NCBI GenBank assembly: GCA_024400935.1 | Contig: JAKSLZ010000023.1 | Coordinates: 1-32,952, forward strand | DNA length: 32,952 nucleotides | Direction: 5' to 3' | Source of the DNA: Muribaculaceae bacterium | GTDB taxonomy: Bacteria > Bacteroidota > Bacteroidia > Bacteroidales > Muribaculaceae | Shown: piece after piece, positions 31,304 to 32,952 of the stretch | Position numbering within the stretch: position 1 is the first letter of the stretch | Layout of the letters: each line of letters starts with the position of its first letter | The notes under the pieces: generated by a model | What the model saw: only the letters and a program-made list of their open reading frames with translations | Databases searched by the model: none | What the model was told of the DNA's origin: nothing | Translations under genes and position numbers: made by a program

Positions 31304-32281
31304 ATGAAATTGATGAATTATATATCTCTTGCCGCAATGCTGCTCATGGGCATGGCGTGTTCAGGAAACAACACCGACGGCAACCAAGCCGACACTGCAG
31401 GCGACAACACCGACACAGCCCAGCAGATACCGCAATTTGACGCCGACTCGGCCTATGAGTTCACCGCAGCGCAATGCGCATTTGGTCCACGAGTGCCCGC
31501 CACTCCGGCCCACGCACAGTGTGCGCAGATGCTCACCGATAAACTGGGTGCTTGGGCCGACAGCCTGATCATCCAGGAAGCCCCTGTCACCACATTTGAC
31601 GGCAAGAAGCTCACCGCCAAGAACTTCATCGCCCAGTTCAACCCGCAAGCCGACGGACGCATACTGCTCGTGGCACACTGGGACTGCCGACCCTGGGCCG
31701 ACCAAGACCCCGACCCCGCCAAGCACAAAGAACCCGTCATGGGTGCCAACGATGCCGCCAGCGGCGTGGGCGTGCTCATGGAAGTGGCACGTCAGCTCAA
31801 GGCCAATCCCGCAACCATGGGCGTGGACATCCTGCTGGTCGACGTGGAAGACTGGGGCGACACTGACGACGAGGACAGCTGGGCACTGGGCACACAGTAC
31901 TGGGCCAAGAATCCCCACGTGGCTGGCTACAAGCCTCTCTACGGCATCCTGCTCGACATGGTGGGCGCACGCGGAGCCCAGTTCTCGCCCGAGTACTATT
32001 CAGTCAACTATGCACGCACCGTGGTCACCGACGTGTGGTCGGTCGCCTCAAGCCAGGGCTACGGCAGCTTCTTTGTCAACGAGGGCATAGGCGGTGTCAC
32101 CGACGACCACGTGCCCATCAACAAAGCCGGCATCCCTTGCATCGACATCATCGACATGCGCCCGGGCAACGAGCACGGTTTCTTTGACGGATGGCACACC
32201 ACCCACGACACCATGGACTGCATCGACCGCGCCACCCTCAAAGCCGTGGGCCAGACCCTCCTGGCACTCATCTACCGCTAA
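31304..32281 (+). CDS. Glutaminyl cyclase / M28-family zinc lipoprotein
   Basis: A 325-residue protein with a lipoprotein signal (Cys19 in MGMACSG) and a Thr/Asp-rich linker to about 45. The M28-type zinc fold follows: LLVAHWDCRPWADQDPD (H125, D127), GANDAASGVGVLMEVA (D150), DVEDWG (E182/D183), DDH at 267-269 and WHTTHDTMD (H298, H301). The HWD-x-RPW-A-D block and overall length fit the bacteroidal glutaminyl-peptide cyclotransferases, which form N-terminal pyroglutamate on exported proteins; an aminopeptidase is the alternative. It is monocistronic. Element E3 ends 23 bp upstream of the ATG, so its promoter must lie in or near the repeat; I see no TAnnTTTG there. Confidence 0.88.
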   Translation: MKLMNYISLAAMLLMGMACSGNNTDGNQADTAGDNTDTAQQIPQFDADSAYEFTAAQCAFGPRVPATPAHAQCAQMLTDKLGAWADSLIIQEAPVTTFDGKKLTAKNFIAQFNPQADGRILLVAHWDCRPWADQDPDPAKHKEPVMGANDAASGVGVLMEVARQLKANPATMGVDILLVDVEDWGDTDDEDSWALGTQYWAKNPHVAGYKPLYGILLDMVGARGAQFSPEYYSVNYARTVVTDVWSVASSQGYGSFFVNEGIGGVTDDHVPINKAGIPCIDIIDMRPGNEHGFFDGWHTTHDTMDCIDRATLKAVGQTLLALIYR

Positions 32282-32358
32282 CCCTGCCACACAAAAGCAC
32301 TCTGCCGAAAAATGCAGGAGGAGGGAAGGAGGAAAAAGCGTGCCGCAAGGTACGCTAC

Positions 32359-32676
32359 GGGGCTGTGTCATAATGCATGAACACAACTTCTGATTGTGCC
32401 ATCAACCGTTATGCCCGGCTACGGGCAGTAGGTAGGGACGACACCCCCGTGTCGTCCGTAGCGACCGCAGGGCACTGCAACACAACAGGTTACTACGGAG
32501 AATCATGCTCGTGCCGAGCATACGAGGCTGTGTCAAAATGCGAGAATCAACAGCGCGCTGTAAGCGCAATGCCGCTACCAGCCCAGGGCAACGCCCTGGG
32601 TAAAAGGAAAGAGCATCAACTCGCCCTGAAAGGGCAAAAGCATTGTTATCTCGCAGAAATGCATTTTGACACAGCC
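32359..32676. mobile_element. Composite hairpin-rich miniature element
   Basis: Inner ends GGCTGTGTCAAAATGC (32526-32541) and GCATTTTGACACAGCC (32661-32676) are perfect 16-bp inverted repeats bounding 151 bp. A second left-type end, GGGGCTGTGTCATAATGCAT (32359-32378), matches the right end in 19 of 20 positions, so two units may be nested. Small perfect hairpins line the region: GCCCG/CGGGC (32413-32426), GGACGACAC/GTGTCGTCC (32436-32457), ATGCTCG/CGAGCAT (32505-32521), CCCAGGGC/GCCCTGGG (32582-32600) and GCCCT/AGGGC (32623-32635). No transposase is present. The remainder of the 570-bp gap holds the next three features. Confidence 0.75.
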
Positions 32677-32698
32677 CCATACTTCGACTACAAGCTAA

Positions 32699-32733
32699 AA
32701 CGGGAGACTCCGCTCAGTGCGGAATCTCCCGTT
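32699..32733. terminator. Strong hairpin between convergent genes
   Basis: AACGGGAGA (32699-32707) pairs with TCTCCCGTT (32725-32733), and TCCGC/GCGGA (32709-32713, 32719-32723) continues the stem past one mismatch, with a 5-nt loop. It lies between the cyclase gene and the next minus-strand gene and could serve both. Confidence 0.65.
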
Positions 32734-32773
32734 CATTATCGTCAGGTGCAAAAGGGATAATGAAAAAGCTAAC

Positions 32774-32797
32774 CTTTTAAACCCTTAAACCCTTATA
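32774..32797 (-). repeat. TTTAANNG octamer array, short inverted copy
   Basis: On the minus strand TATAAGGG TTTAAGGG TTTAAAAG (32797-32774). The opening TATAA and closing TTTAAAAGG match the boundaries of the 13549-13636 array. Confidence 0.7.
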
Positions 32798-32814
32798 TAA
32801 AATCCCCTGCATCT

Positions 32815-32835
32815 CCCCTCTCTGTAGGAGAGGGG
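32815..32835. repeat. Short palindrome before the last gene's end
   Basis: CCCCTCTC (32815-32822), loop TGTAG, GAGAGGGG (32828-32835) is a perfect 8-bp stem, 17 bp after the stop of the minus-strand gene. It resembles dispersed CTCTCC-type palindromes seen in many Bacteroidota genomes; a terminator role is possible. Confidence 0.5.
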
Positions 32836-32851
32836 CCGGGGGAGAGGCTTT

Positions 32852-32952
32852 TTACTTCACCATTTGGCCTGCTGCGTTGTAGCGCTTGCCGTCCTTGGTG
32901 ATGACGAGCTGGCCGTTCTCGATGGTCTTAACAGCCTTGCTTGTGCTCATCA
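32852..32952 (-). CDS. C-terminal end of an unidentified protein (runs off the right edge)
   Basis: On the minus strand an open frame enters at the right edge and stops at 32854-32852. The visible 32 residues include TIENGQLVITKDGKRYNAAG and end QMVK. This resembles short C-terminal tails (NGQLVI-x-K-x-GK-x-YN-x-x-GQ) that I associate with exported proteins of Prevotella-like bacteria; this is a recollection, not a search result. An internal ATG at 32950-32948 lies at the edge, but the true start is almost certainly outside the window. Confidence 0.6.
   Translation of the reverse strand, partial: MSTSKAVKTIENGQLVITKDGKRYNAAGQMVK

Noticed and set aside
32377-32760. A 127-residue open frame
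   Set aside because: It runs through inverted repeats and several hairpins; the translation has mixed composition and no recognisable domain.
1-32952. Sigma-54 (-24/-12) promoters for genes in the window
   Set aside because: I looked in the main gaps for TGGC-N8-TTGC type sites and found none that was convincing by eye; a weight-matrix scan would be needed to exclude them.

Overview
The window reads as an ordinary chromosomal stretch of a member of the Bacteroidales (Bacteroidota), most like Muribaculaceae or Prevotellaceae; the sequence alone does not settle the genus. The signs are the Bacteroidota-type promoter box TAnnTTTG upstream of many genes, a xylose operon with a Nudix-type regulator, a long-form IspG, a carboxynorspermidine (CASDH) spermidine route, an LptE / sigma-54 activator / SecG neighbourhood, and a bacteroidal glutaminyl cyclase-like protein. 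No rRNA, tRNA, CRISPR array, prophage or transposase gene is visible.

Layout. 1-2711 (minus): xylose operon with the Nudix-like regulator, xylulokinase xylB and the start of xylose isomerase xylA. 3020-3838 (plus): secreted S1/P1 zinc nuclease. 4109-8787 (plus): a five-gene locus of SPFH-GYF_2, GYF_2, a small membrane protein and two tandem paralogues with a TerB-like helical domain, a zinc ribbon and a membrane anchor, one of which also carries WG repeats. 8994-13544 (plus): rpoN, a degenerate PAP2-like membrane protein, purE and ispG. 13687-15806 (plus): a zinc ribbon/FtsK-gamma-like/membrane-anchor protein translationally coupled to an exported Sel1-repeat protein. 15954-16184: a small membrane protein bracketed by two nearly identical hairpins. 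16268-21021 (minus): CASDH, CapA-like, beta-propeller lipoprotein and esterase in one tight run. 21426-24647 (minus): rsmA, mgtE and a Sel1 protein. 24948-30638 (plus): YbhN-like flippase-type protein, lptE, a membrane protein, an acyltransferase, a receiver-less sigma-54 activator, a TPR-like protein and secG; much of this concerns the envelope. 31304-32281 (plus): glutaminyl cyclase/M28 lipoprotein. 32852-32952 (minus): the C-terminal end of another gene.

The most unusual material is non-coding. A family of intergenic elements with near-identical 15-17 bp terminal inverted repeats (GTAACTATaCACCAAtG type) occurs at 5915-6196, 21186-21369 and 30765-31280, with a probable relic at 24735-24892. 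Two copies are flanked by imperfect 9-bp direct repeats. The first copy sits on the stop codon of a GYF_2 gene; removing it in silico restores a PTND-stop ending and a tight 13-bp operon spacing. The copies differ in length and interior: two share an 87-bp foldable module (80/87 identical), and one carries nine CTGTCAG motifs, mostly 21-22 bp apart. Separate repeat classes are strict octamer arrays (TTTAANNG) at three places, a 40-bp tandem array before purE whose units keep a hairpin by paired changes, and a hairpin-rich composite miniature element near the right end.
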